The translations under genes were made by a program, and so were the position numbers. DNA of 64,000 nucleotides, taken from assembly GCF_004135975.1 (NCBI RefSeq), contig NZ_CP026538.1, forward strand, positions 2,790,001 through 2,854,000, read 5' to 3'. The notes below the pieces were generated by a model that saw nothing but the letters and a program-made list of their open reading frames with translations, was not told where the DNA came from and did no database searches. Origin of the DNA: Solidesulfovibrio carbinolicus. Its GTDB lineage: Bacteria > Desulfobacterota > Desulfovibrionia > Desulfovibrionales > Desulfovibrionaceae. Shown piece after piece: positions 41,976 through 49,049 of the stretch (within the stretch, counting starts at the first letter, position 1; every line of letters begins with the position of its first letter).

Positions 41976-42737
41976 TCACCCCGCCGGCCGGTCAAACACC
42001 GCCAGATACTCCTGGTTGCCTTTGGGTCCCTTGACCTTGGACGGGACTACGCCGCGAAGCGACAACCCCAGCGCGTCGCGGGCAAAGCCCGCCACCAGCT
42101 CCACCGCTTCCTGCTGAAAGGCTTCTTCGCGCACCACGCCGCCCTTGCCGATCTTGTCCGGCGACAGCTCGAACTGGGGTTTTATCAGGGCCGCCACGAA
42201 ACCGCCCGGTTTCAAATACTGCAGGCAGGACGGCAAGACCTTGGTCAGCGAGATAAACGACACGTCGGCCACCACCACATCCACCGGTTCGGGAAGCAGA
42301 TCGGCCGGGGCATGGCGCAGATTGACGTTTTCCATGGACACGACGCGCGCATCGGCCCGCAGCTTTTCATGAAGCTGGGCCGTGCCCACGTCCACGGCGT
42401 AGACCCTTATCGCGCCGTGCTGGAGCAGACAGTCCGTGAAGCCGCCCGTGGACGCCCCGGCGTCCAGGGCGACCAGCCCCGTGACGTCCAGGCCGAAGGC
42501 TTCCATGGCCGTTTCAAGCTTGCCCCCGCCCCGGCTGACGTAACGCTCGCCCTGCTTGAGCACAAACACGGTCTCGGCCCCGAACATGCGCCCGGGCTTG
42601 TCCACCGGCCTCTCCCGGCCGCCTGAATCAATGAACAGCACCTGGCCGGCCATAATGAGCCGCTTGGCCCGCTCCGGGTCGTCCGCCAGCCCCTGGTCGC
42701 GGACAAGCTGGTCGGCCCGGGCCTTTACTTTCGCCAT
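41976..42737 (-). CDS. tlyA: TlyA-family rRNA 2'-O-methyltransferase/hemolysin
   Basis: A protein of 253 residues. Residues about 1-60 are an S4 RNA-binding domain (ARADQLVRDQGLADDPERAK). The FtsJ-like methyltransferase follows with the SAM motif LDAGASTGGFTDCLLQ (about 92-107) and the catalytic Lys-Asp-Lys-Glu type sites in ADVSFISL and ALIKPQFE. TlyA 2'-O-methylates cytidines of 16S and 23S rRNA and affects capreomycin sensitivity. GGGAGG precedes ATG 42737; the longer frame adds a basic tail. It sits just downstream of the PAS activator. Confidence 0.92.
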   Translation of the reverse strand: MAKVKARADQLVRDQGLADDPERAKRLIMAGQVLFIDSGGRERPVDKPGRMFGAETVFVLKQGERYVSRGGGKLETAMEAFGLDVTGLVALDAGASTGGFTDCLLQHGAIRVYAVDVGTAQLHEKLRADARVVSMENVNLRHAPADLLPEPVDVVVADVSFISLTKVLPSCLQYLKPGGFVAALIKPQFELSPDKIGKGGVVREEAFQQEAVELVAGFARDALGLSLRGVVPSKVKGPKGNQEYLAVFDRPAG

Positions 42738-42800
42738 GCCGCGCCTCCCGAAAAATCCAACGGACGCGATCCGCGTCCGCGAGCGACCCAACAAGACGCG

Positions 42801-44138
42801 TTAATCGTCCGCATCGCGACGCCCCAAAATCCGGCGCAAGGTGTCCTTGGAAATGCCCAGTTCGCGGCAGGCGGCGTTGCGGTTGCCGCCATGGCGATCC
42901 ACCGCGTCGCTGGCCGCCTGGAAGCGGATTTCGGCCATGGTGCGCCCGGCCCGGGGCGGACAGGCCCCGGCCTCGCCGCGCAGATGTTCGGGCAGATGGC
43001 ACAGTTCGATGGTCTGACCTTGGCAGAGGATGGCCGCGTATTCGATGATGTTTTCCAGTTCCCGAATGTTGCCCGGATAGTCGTGGCGCATAAGCCGCGC
43101 CATGGCCTCGGGGCTGACCGTCTCGATGTTCTTGCTGACGGCCATGCGGCAACGTCCCAGGAGCCGTTCCGTCAAAAGCGGCACGTCGTCCAAACGGTCG
43201 CGCAGGGCCGGAATGCGGATGACCACCACGCTTAGCCGATAAAAAAGATCCTGGCGGAAGGTTCCCTCGGCCACCATGCGGCCCAGGTCGCGGTTGGTGG
43301 CGGCCACCACCCGCACGTCGGCCGGCACGGTCTCCACGCCCCCCAGCGGCTCGAAAGCGCGCTCCTGCAAGGCGCGCAAAATCTTGGCCTGCATGGCGTA
43401 GGGCAGATCGCCGATCTCGTCGAGAAACAGCGTGCCCGCCTCGGCCAGGGCGAACCGGCCGGGCTTGTCCTTGCGCGCGTCGGTGAACGCCCCGGATTTG
43501 TAGCCGAAAAGTTCGGACTCCATGAGCTGCTCAGGCAGCGCCCCGCAGTTGACGGCCACGAACGGCCCGCCATGGCGCTGGGACAGCTTGTGGATGGCCC
43601 GGGCGAAAAGCTCCTTGCCCGTGCCGGACTCGCCAAGGAGCAGCACGGTGGAGTCGCTTTGGGCGATCTGCGGCAACATCCGCACGATCTCCGACAGTTG
43701 GGGATCGCGCGTGCCGAAGTCGTCCAAGGGTTGCAAGCCGGCCAAGCGGCTGACGAAGCCGCCGCCCGAGAGATCACGAAAAACCTGCACCCCGCCGATG
43801 ACCGTGCCGCCCATGGCCCAGATGGGCGCGGCGCTGATGCTGACCGGCACTTCCGGACAGCCCGTGCGTTTTAAGGTCACGATGCGGTTGGCGATGGCGC
43901 GCGCCTCGTCCATGCTCTGGCGCAACACGCAGACCGTGCGGCAGTTCTTGACGCCAAACACCTCGCGGCAGGTGCGGCCTATGGCCTCCTCCGGGGCGCA
44001 ACGGGCCACCTCGGCGGCGGCCAGGTTGCAGTAACGGACGATGAAATCACGGTCCACGGCAAATACGGCGTCAGCCACGTTTTCCAGGGCAAAGGCGCTG
44101 GCTTCGTCGCCGGGAAATGGATCAAGGGGTCTTTTCAT
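42801..44138 (-). CDS. PAS-AAA+-Fis sigma-54 activator (GAFTDA variant)
   Basis: A transcription activator of 445 residues. The PAS domain (about 15-125) contains a Cys-rich segment, GVKNCRTVC (63-70), possibly a redox or Fe-S sensor. The AAA+ domain has GESGTGKE (169-176), the loop GAFTDA (216-221, usual GAFTGA) and Walker B TLFLDEIGD. The Fis-like helix-turn-helix is at the end (GGNRNAACRELGISKDTLRRI). It is divergent from a gene with a -24/-12 promoter, which is the natural target. The signal sensed is unknown. Confidence 0.92.
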   Translation of the reverse strand: MKRPLDPFPGDEASAFALENVADAVFAVDRDFIVRYCNLAAAEVARCAPEEAIGRTCREVFGVKNCRTVCVLRQSMDEARAIANRIVTLKRTGCPEVPVSISAAPIWAMGGTVIGGVQVFRDLSGGGFVSRLAGLQPLDDFGTRDPQLSEIVRMLPQIAQSDSTVLLLGESGTGKELFARAIHKLSQRHGGPFVAVNCGALPEQLMESELFGYKSGAFTDARKDKPGRFALAEAGTLFLDEIGDLPYAMQAKILRALQERAFEPLGGVETVPADVRVVAATNRDLGRMVAEGTFRQDLFYRLSVVVIRIPALRDRLDDVPLLTERLLGRCRMAVSKNIETVSPEAMARLMRHDYPGNIRELENIIEYAAILCQGQTIELCHLPEHLRGEAGACPPRAGRTMAEIRFQAASDAVDRHGGNRNAACRELGISKDTLRRILGRRDADD

Positions 44139-44292
44139 GGGATGGGGGTTCTCCGCGCCGGCGGGCCGAGCGCGGCCGGAGTGTGCTTCGGAAGGCGTTT
44201 GGGGTCAACCAAAACGGACGCAAAAATCGTCCAACAGAGTCACCAAACCCCTTGGCACACTTTCAACATACCAGAAATAAAGATAAAAATAT

Positions 44293-44309
44293 TCGGCATG
44301 AAAAGTGCT
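44293..44309 (+). promoter_or_regulatory. Sigma-54 (-24/-12) promoter of the cysteine-rich gene
   Basis: TCGGCAT-GAAAA-GTGCT, with invariant GG (44295-44296) and GC (44307-44308) 10 bp apart as required. It lies in a locally AT-rich stretch about 64 bp upstream of the start codon at 44373 and is divergent from a sigma-54 activator. Neither half is a perfect consensus. Confidence 0.6.
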
Positions 44310-44372
44310 TTTTTTCTCAATCAAACGGGCAAGCACTGCATCACCCGAAATCATCTCCCAAGGAGTCCCCAT

Positions 44373-44939
44373 ATGAACCTGACCCTGACCATCTCCGGCG
44401 TCTGCTGCGATCTGGCCCTGCATCCGGTGAACGTCGAAACCGCCGCCCGCGTCTGCATGCTCGGCGACAATCTCTACAAGACCAACTCCATCGAGTGGTG
44501 GCGCGCCAACAGCAACAACACCTGCGGCATGCGCCTGACCGCCGATGCGCGCATCGAAGCCGCCCTTGACGGCGCTTGCATTGCTTTCGACGTCTCCCGC
44601 ATGAGTGCTTCGGCCGCCATGCTCACCCAGCGGCCCTTCCTGGAGAGCCCGGAAAAGAGCCTGTGCCTGCTCGGCTACGACGACGAGGCCTGCTCGCGCA
44701 CCTGGACCTGGCGCAACGTCACCGACTACGACATGAGCCGCTTCGAATTTTTCGTCCAGCGCTGGGACGCCATCCTCGGCGTGGCCGACTACCTCGTCAT
44801 CGACGACGTCTGCTACGACGGCCGGCCGGCCGATGAAGCCGTCTGGGGCGAAAGCGAAGGCTTCACCTTCCGCACGCCGCTCATCGTGCCCGCCGCCGCC
44901 GCCCGCGAACTCGCCGCTGCCACGCGTCGCGCCGCGTAG
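44373..44939 (+). CDS. Unknown cysteine-rich cytosolic protein
   Basis: Not recognised. It has 188 residues with no signal peptide and no membrane helix. There are eight cysteines, at about 11, 12, 28, 51, 69, 98, 107 and 147, plus a Trp-rich segment (TWTWRNVTDYD, EWWRANSNN). The start ISGVCCDLALHPVN is beta-rich. The cysteines are not in a known metal motif. AAGGAG before ATG 44373 is a strong ribosome site. It is divergent from a sigma-54 activator and has a -24/-12 promoter, so it is likely to be induced under a specific condition. Function unknown. Confidence 0.8.
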   Translation: MNLTLTISGVCCDLALHPVNVETAARVCMLGDNLYKTNSIEWWRANSNNTCGMRLTADARIEAALDGACIAFDVSRMSASAAMLTQRPFLESPEKSLCLLGYDDEACSRTWTWRNVTDYDMSRFEFFVQRWDAILGVADYLVIDDVCYDGRPADEAVWGESEGFTFRTPLIVPAAAARELAAATRRAA

Positions 44940-44957
44940 CGGCAAGGAGAGAAGAGG

Positions 44958-45058
44958 GAAGAGCCTCCGGCGGCCAGGAGAGGCGCTGCCTCTCCTGGAC
45001 CTCTCCGCTGGGGGCCTTAGGCCCCCAGACCCCCATCATGGGAAAATGTTCAAGGGGG
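44958..45058 (+). repeat. Palindromic 3'-end element, copy A
   Basis: Core GCCTCCGGCGGCC (44963-44975), then an 11-bp hairpin (44974-44984 / 44988-44998) with a GCT loop, then a second hairpin CTGGGGGCC-TTA-GGCCCCCAG (45008-45028). It starts 19 nt after the stop of the gene at 44373-44939, on the same strand. A third pairing of CCCCC with GGGGG runs into TTTT at about 45059, so the end resembles a terminator. Confidence 0.75.
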
Positions 45059-45211
45059 TTTTGACGTCTGCCGATGGTTTGGTCGGGTGTGGTCCGGGCC
45101 ACGTCATGAACACATAACCAACGATCTTCCCACGCTGGCGAACGGGCAACCGTCCTCCTCCCGCCCGCCAGCGCCAGCCGGTTCCCGCCATGCCGCCGGC
45201 CGCCAATACCG

Positions 45212-45249
45212 ACGCCGGCCTGGAGAAGGTCCCCTCTCCAGGCCGGCGT
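45212..45249. repeat. Perfect 15-bp inverted repeat
   Basis: The arms at 45212-45226 and 45235-45249 pair without mismatch around the loop AGGTCCCC. It lies just upstream of copy B of the palindromic element. Confidence 0.8.
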
Positions 45250-45262
45250 TATGTTGCGGGGA

Positions 45263-45316
45263 GAAGATATGCCTCCGGCGGCCGGGGGCCTGAGGCCCCC
45301 GGACCCCCCGCATGGG
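45263..45316 (+). repeat. Palindromic 3'-end element, copy B
   Basis: GAAGATATGCCTCCGGCGGCC, with a 9-bp hairpin CCGGGGGCC-TGA-GGCCCCCGG (45282-45302), then a second short hairpin CCCC-GCAT-GGGG at the end. This copy is not directly behind a gene. Confidence 0.75.
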
Positions 45317-45384
45317 GAAAGGGGGCGGCTGCGCCGCAGGGCGACAAACGGTTCCTGCTCGTTCTTCCTGGAATCTTCCTGTTT

Positions 45385-45431
45385 GGGGGCGCGTTTTTCG
45401 CCAGGAGGAACCTGGCGAAAAACGCGCCCCC
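45385..45431. repeat. Perfect 21-bp inverted repeat
   Basis: The arms at 45385-45405 and 45411-45431 are fully complementary and contain a central TTTTT/AAAAA run. The loop is AGGAA. It adjoins copy C of the palindromic element, downstream of the thrC stop on the minus strand. It would form a very stable hairpin in RNA on either strand. Confidence 0.85.
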
Positions 45432-45491
45432 TAACTGGGAGGGTCCGGGAGGGGGTAACCCCCTCCCGGCCGCCGGAGGCATCTTCTTCTT
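45432..45491 (-). repeat. Palindromic 3'-end element, copy C
   Basis: On the minus strand it begins about 10 nt after the thrC stop with GAAGATGCCTCCGGCGGCC, then an 11-bp hairpin CCGGGAGGGGG-TTA-CCCCCTCCCGG (45469-45445). The stem sequence differs from copies A and D while pairing is kept. Confidence 0.75.
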
Positions 45492-45500
45492 ACGTTCTCA

Positions 45501-46952
45501 TCATTTACGCGCCAAGCCCAAGCTTTCGACAATGGCCGAGGCGGCCTTGGCGGTGTAGTCTTCGGGAGTCAGCGCCGCCTTGTCGGCGTCGGTCATGATG
45601 GAGCGCGGCCGGTTGACGTACTTGGAGTCGGCCTTGACGCCGTAGGCGGCGGGGAAGCTGTCCTCAAAGTACATTTCCTGGAAGCCGATGAATTTGAGGT
45701 GGTGGGCGGTGGCGTCGAGGATGGCCTCTTCGGAGGCTTCGATAAGCCCGAGTTCCTTGGCCTTTTGCAGGCCGGCCAGGCATTCGCCGCCCTGGGTGCA
45801 ACTGATGTGGCCGTGGCGGTTGGCCAGAAGCATGCCTTCGACGATGGCCTGCTCGGTGACCTGCACCACCTGGAAGCTGCCGGGGCCGCCGATCTTTTCG
45901 TATTCCTTGGCGAAATGGGCCACGCGCGGAAACGACACCGGGTTGCCGATCATGGCCGCCTGGGCGGCGCTGGGGGTGACGGGCACGGCCCTAAACTCGC
46001 GTTTGGCCGGATCGGCCTCGTCGTAATACTGGAAGACCGGGTCGGCGTGGTGGGACTGCACGCCGAAGATGCGCGGCAGGGAGCGGATGATGCCGAGCTT
46101 TTTGAGCTTTAAAAAGCCGCCCATGATGGCCGTGACGTTGCCGGCGTTGCCGATGGGCACGAACACGCATTTGCGGTAGGTGTCCCAGCCGTACCACTGG
46201 GCCACTTCGAAGGCGTAGGATTCCTGGCCGAGGATGCGCCAGGCGTTTTTGGAATTGAGCAGCGCCACGCGGTAGTTGTCGGCCAGATGCTCGACGACCT
46301 TCATGCAGTCGTCGAAGACGCCGGGCACTTCGATGACCGTGGCCCCGCTGCCCAGGGGCTGGGCCAGTTGCTGGGGCGTCACCTTGCCCTTGGGCAGGAT
46401 GACCACGGACTTGATGGGGCCGCCGACATAGGCGGCGTAGAGCGCGGCGGCGGCCGAGGTGTCGCCGGTGGAGGCGCACACGGTCAGGACCGAATCCCAG
46501 CCGTTGACCCGCACGAGATGCTTCAAATAGCTGAACGCGCAGGCCATGCCCCGGTCCTTGAAGGAGGCGCTGGGGTTTTGGCCGTCGTTTTTATAGGCAA
46601 ACGGTACGCCGACCATCTCGGTCAGGGCGGCGTTGGCGCTAACGATGGGCGTATGGCCCTCGCCCAGGTAGACGATGTCCTGTTCCTCCATGACCGGGGC
46701 CATGAGCTCATAAAACCGCAGCACGCCGCGCAGGGCCGTGGAACGCGAAGAGGCGCGCTTGTCGAAAAGGCCCTGCCAGTAGCTGGCCGGGTATTCAAGC
46801 AGGCTGTCGAAGGTGGTGTCCTCAAGCAGGAACACGCCGCCGCAGTGGGGGCAGGTGTAGTAGAGTTCGCGAATGTCGAACCGGGCCTGGCAGCCCAGGC
46901 AGACGTACTCCATCTTGCCCCGGTATTTGGGAAAATCGCTCGTCGTAATCAT
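45501..46952 (-). CDS. thrC: Threonine synthase with N-terminal zinc ribbon
   Basis: A PLP enzyme of 483 residues that converts O-phosphohomoserine to threonine. It has an N-terminal ribbon with Cys18, 21, 34 and 37 (CLGC ... CPHC), a variant known in archaea and some Deltaproteobacteria. The PLP-binding Lys132 is in NPSASFKDRG, and SVLTVCASTGDTS carries the phosphate site. GGGAG precedes ATG 46952. It lies upstream of the DUF456 gene in the opposite reading order on the same strand, but no overlap is seen. Palindromic elements follow its stop. Confidence 0.93.
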   Translation of the reverse strand: MITTSDFPKYRGKMEYVCLGCQARFDIRELYYTCPHCGGVFLLEDTTFDSLLEYPASYWQGLFDKRASSRSTALRGVLRFYELMAPVMEEQDIVYLGEGHTPIVSANAALTEMVGVPFAYKNDGQNPSASFKDRGMACAFSYLKHLVRVNGWDSVLTVCASTGDTSAAAALYAAYVGGPIKSVVILPKGKVTPQQLAQPLGSGATVIEVPGVFDDCMKVVEHLADNYRVALLNSKNAWRILGQESYAFEVAQWYGWDTYRKCVFVPIGNAGNVTAIMGGFLKLKKLGIIRSLPRIFGVQSHHADPVFQYYDEADPAKREFRAVPVTPSAAQAAMIGNPVSFPRVAHFAKEYEKIGGPGSFQVVQVTEQAIVEGMLLANRHGHISCTQGGECLAGLQKAKELGLIEASEEAILDATAHHLKFIGFQEMYFEDSFPAAYGVKADSKYVNRPRSIMTDADKAALTPEDYTAKAASAIVESLGLARK

Positions 46953-47067
46953 GGCGCTCCCTGCGCTTTATCCGCTTCCCCTTCGGAGCGGAAGGCCGTT
47001 AGGACGTAATGCTTCGCAAAAACGATCTTTTGGTCACCTGCAACAATGGCCGAACCGGCGGTCGGCC

Positions 47068-47574
47068 TCAGGCCGGCCAGAGTTCCCGGGCGCTGGCCGT
47101 CCACATGACGACGCCGCAGGCCACCTTGGCCGTGAGGCCAAAGACCTTGCCGTACAGGGCGCCCAGGGCGGCGCGCCGGGCCTCGGCGTCGTCGCGGCCA
47201 TGCAGCCGCTCGAACATATAGCAGCCGAAAAACGCCCCGGCAACGGCCCCGAAAAGGGCTCCGAGGCCCAGGAAAAACGGCGCGCCGCACAGCGCCCCGC
47301 CAAAAGCGCCCAGAAAGCCGCCCAGATTGCCCTTGCCGCTGGCCCCGTAGCGTTTGGCCCCGAAAAGCTGGGCAAAGAGTTCCACCGCCTCGCCGGCCAG
47401 GGCCACGCACACGAGCAGGGCGTAAAACCCAAATCCCAGATGCAGTTCCGGGTGGAACACATCCCACAGGATGACCAGGCCCAGAAGCGCCCAGTTGCCC
47501 GGCAGGCCAAAGACGTGGAGCGTCAGGCAGCCGAGCAGGACCAGGAGGAAAACGGCCAGGGCGACAAGGCTCAC
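47068..47574 (-). CDS. DUF456 family membrane protein
   Basis: An integral membrane protein of 168 residues with about four hydrophobic helices and a glycine-rich core. FGLPGNWALLGLVILWDVF (about 22-40) and the Gly-rich GGFLGAFGGALCGAPFFLGLG fit DUF456, a family of unknown function. The GTG start overlaps the stop of the phenylacetate-CoA ligase gene (GTGA), so it is translationally coupled to it. It may have a role linked to aryl-CoA metabolism or be a bystander; no evidence decides. It ends about 115 bp before the thrC start. Confidence 0.75.
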   Translation of the reverse strand: MSLVALAVFLLVLLGCLTLHVFGLPGNWALLGLVILWDVFHPELHLGFGFYALLVCVALAGEAVELFAQLFGAKRYGASGKGNLGGFLGAFGGALCGAPFFLGLGALFGAVAGAFFGCYMFERLHGRDDAEARRAALGALYGKVFGLTAKVACGVVMWTASARELWPA

Positions 47575-48872
47575 GCCCCGCTCTCCCGCTTGTCCACCAC
47601 CCGCGAGGCCTTGCCCTCGGTCTTGGGCAAGCTGTTGCGCTCCACCAGCTCCACCTTGGGCGTGACCAGGATCTCGTCGCGAAGCCGGGCGGCGATGCGT
47701 TTTTGCAAGGCCCCGAGCTGGCGCATGTCCTCGACGAAGAACTCGTCGCGGATTTCCACTCGTACCCGGATGTTATCGATGTAGCCGTCGCGCTCCAGCA
47801 CGATCTGGTAGTCCTGGCCCACCTCGGGCATGGCCATGAGCACCCGCTCGATCTGCATGGGGAAGATGTTGACGCCCTTTATGATGAGCATGTCGTCGCA
47901 GCGCCCGTGCAAGCGGTCGATGCGGCGATGGGCCCGACCGCAGGGGCACTGTCCGGGCAGGAAACGGGTCATGTCCCGGGTGCGGTAGCGGATGACGGGC
48001 ATGCCTTCACGGCCAAGGGTGGTCATGACCAGTTCGCCGAGTTCGCCCTCGGCCACCGGTTCGCCCGTGGCCGGATCGACGATCTCGGCCAGGTAGGCGT
48101 CCTCCCAGACGTGCATGCCGTTTTGCTCCTGGCACTCAAAGGCCACGCCCGGCCCGTTCATTTCGGACAGGCCGTAGGAGTTGTAGGCCTTGATGCCGTA
48201 GAGCTCCTGGAGGCGTCCCCGGGCTTCTTCGGTGTAGGGCTCGGCCCCGACCAGGGCGACGCGCAGGGGCAGGTCGCGGGGATCGACGCCGATCTCGGCG
48301 AAGATGGAATGCAGATACAGGGCATAGGACGGAATGATGTGGATGCCCGTGACCTTGAAGTCGGTGAGGAGCTTGATCTGGCGGTGGCTGTTGCCGGCTC
48401 CGGCCGGGATGGTCAGACAGCCGAGCTTTTCCGCGCCGTAGTGGATGCCAAGGCCGCCGGTGAAAAGCCCGTAGCCGGACATGTTCTGAAAAACGTCGGT
48501 GCGCCTCAGCCCAACCATGTACATGCAGCGGGCCATGAGCGAAGCCCACCAGTCCAGGTCCTTCTGGGTGTGGTAGATGACCGTCGGCGTGCCGGTGGTG
48601 CCGGAGGAGGCGTGCATCCGCACCATCTCGCTGTGCGGCAGGGCCAACATGGCGTCGGGGTAGCTGTCGCGCAGGTCTTGCTTGGTGGTAAAGGGGATGC
48701 GGCCCACGTCGTCCAGGGAATGGACGGATTCGGGATCAAACCCGACCTCGGCAAAACGGCGGGCGTAAAACGGCGATTGGGCTGCCTGGGCCAGGGAACG
48801 GCGCAGCCGGCCGATCTGCAGTTGGGCGATCTCGGGCCGGGAAAGGGCCTCGGCGGCATCGTAGCAATCCAC
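47571..48872 (-). CDS. paaK: Phenylacetate-CoA ligase
   Basis: A cytosolic adenylate-forming enzyme (433 residues) that activates phenylacetate or a related aryl acid to its CoA thioester using ATP. The phosphate-binding loop is SSGTTGTPT (89-97). AYNSYGLSEMNG carries the aryl/AMP site, and YRTRDMTRFLPGQCPCGRAH plus DDMLIIKGVNIFPMQIE mark the C-terminal lid of the PaaK clade. The GTG start at 48872 has AAGGAG 6 nt upstream. Since IorAB makes aryl-CoA from aryl pyruvates, this enzyme could salvage the free acids or run in reverse to make ATP. A 22-bp palindrome lies upstream. Confidence 0.92.
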   Translation of the reverse strand: MDCYDAAEALSRPEIAQLQIGRLRRSLAQAAQSPFYARRFAEVGFDPESVHSLDDVGRIPFTTKQDLRDSYPDAMLALPHSEMVRMHASSGTTGTPTVIYHTQKDLDWWASLMARCMYMVGLRRTDVFQNMSGYGLFTGGLGIHYGAEKLGCLTIPAGAGNSHRQIKLLTDFKVTGIHIIPSYALYLHSIFAEIGVDPRDLPLRVALVGAEPYTEEARGRLQELYGIKAYNSYGLSEMNGPGVAFECQEQNGMHVWEDAYLAEIVDPATGEPVAEGELGELVMTTLGREGMPVIRYRTRDMTRFLPGQCPCGRAHRRIDRLHGRCDDMLIIKGVNIFPMQIERVLMAMPEVGQDYQIVLERDGYIDNIRVRVEIRDEFFVEDMRQLGALQKRIAARLRDEILVTPKVELVERNSLPKTEGKASRVVDKRESGA

Positions 48873-48892
48873 GACATCTCCTTGCTGGCGAA

Positions 48893-48938
48893 TGTGGGGA
48901 GGGACCCCCTTTTTGAAAAAAGGGGGTCCCTCCCCACA
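48893..48938. repeat. 22-bp perfect inverted repeat upstream of paaK
   Basis: The arms at 48893-48914 and 48917-48938 pair fully around GA. The arms hold GGGACCCCCTTTTT, a motif I recognise as frequent between genes in related Desulfovibrio genomes. It lies 21 nt upstream of the paaK start codon on the minus strand, close to its Shine-Dalgarno. It could end the upstream dnaB transcript or act on paaK translation. Confidence 0.75.
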
Positions 48939-49049
48939 CCCCTCCTCCCCTAAAAACTTTCCACGGGAGGGTTAAGTGACTTGTGTTGTGCCTTCGAGGC
49001 TATACCCCCGGCAGGGCACGGGTTCAAGGGGCGCGGGAGGAGAAAAGAC

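Larger units (their letters stand above)
44940..45500. other. Palindrome-rich intergenic region
   Basis: About 560 bp without a gene. It holds three copies of a structured repeat element (44958, 45263, 45432-45491), one perfect 15-bp inverted repeat (45212-45249) and one perfect 21-bp inverted repeat (45385-45431). Open frames through it are products of GC-rich repeats and lack protein-like character. Confidence 0.85.

Noticed and set aside
44250-44270. Second sigma-54 promoter candidate (TTGGCAC at about 44251)
   Set aside because: The -24 half is good, but there is no GC at the proper -12 position; the site at 44293-44309 keeps the GG-GC spacing.
44941-45600. Several short open frames through the palindromic region
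   Set aside because: They are made of repeat elements read in frame and change with the repeats; no ribosome sites.
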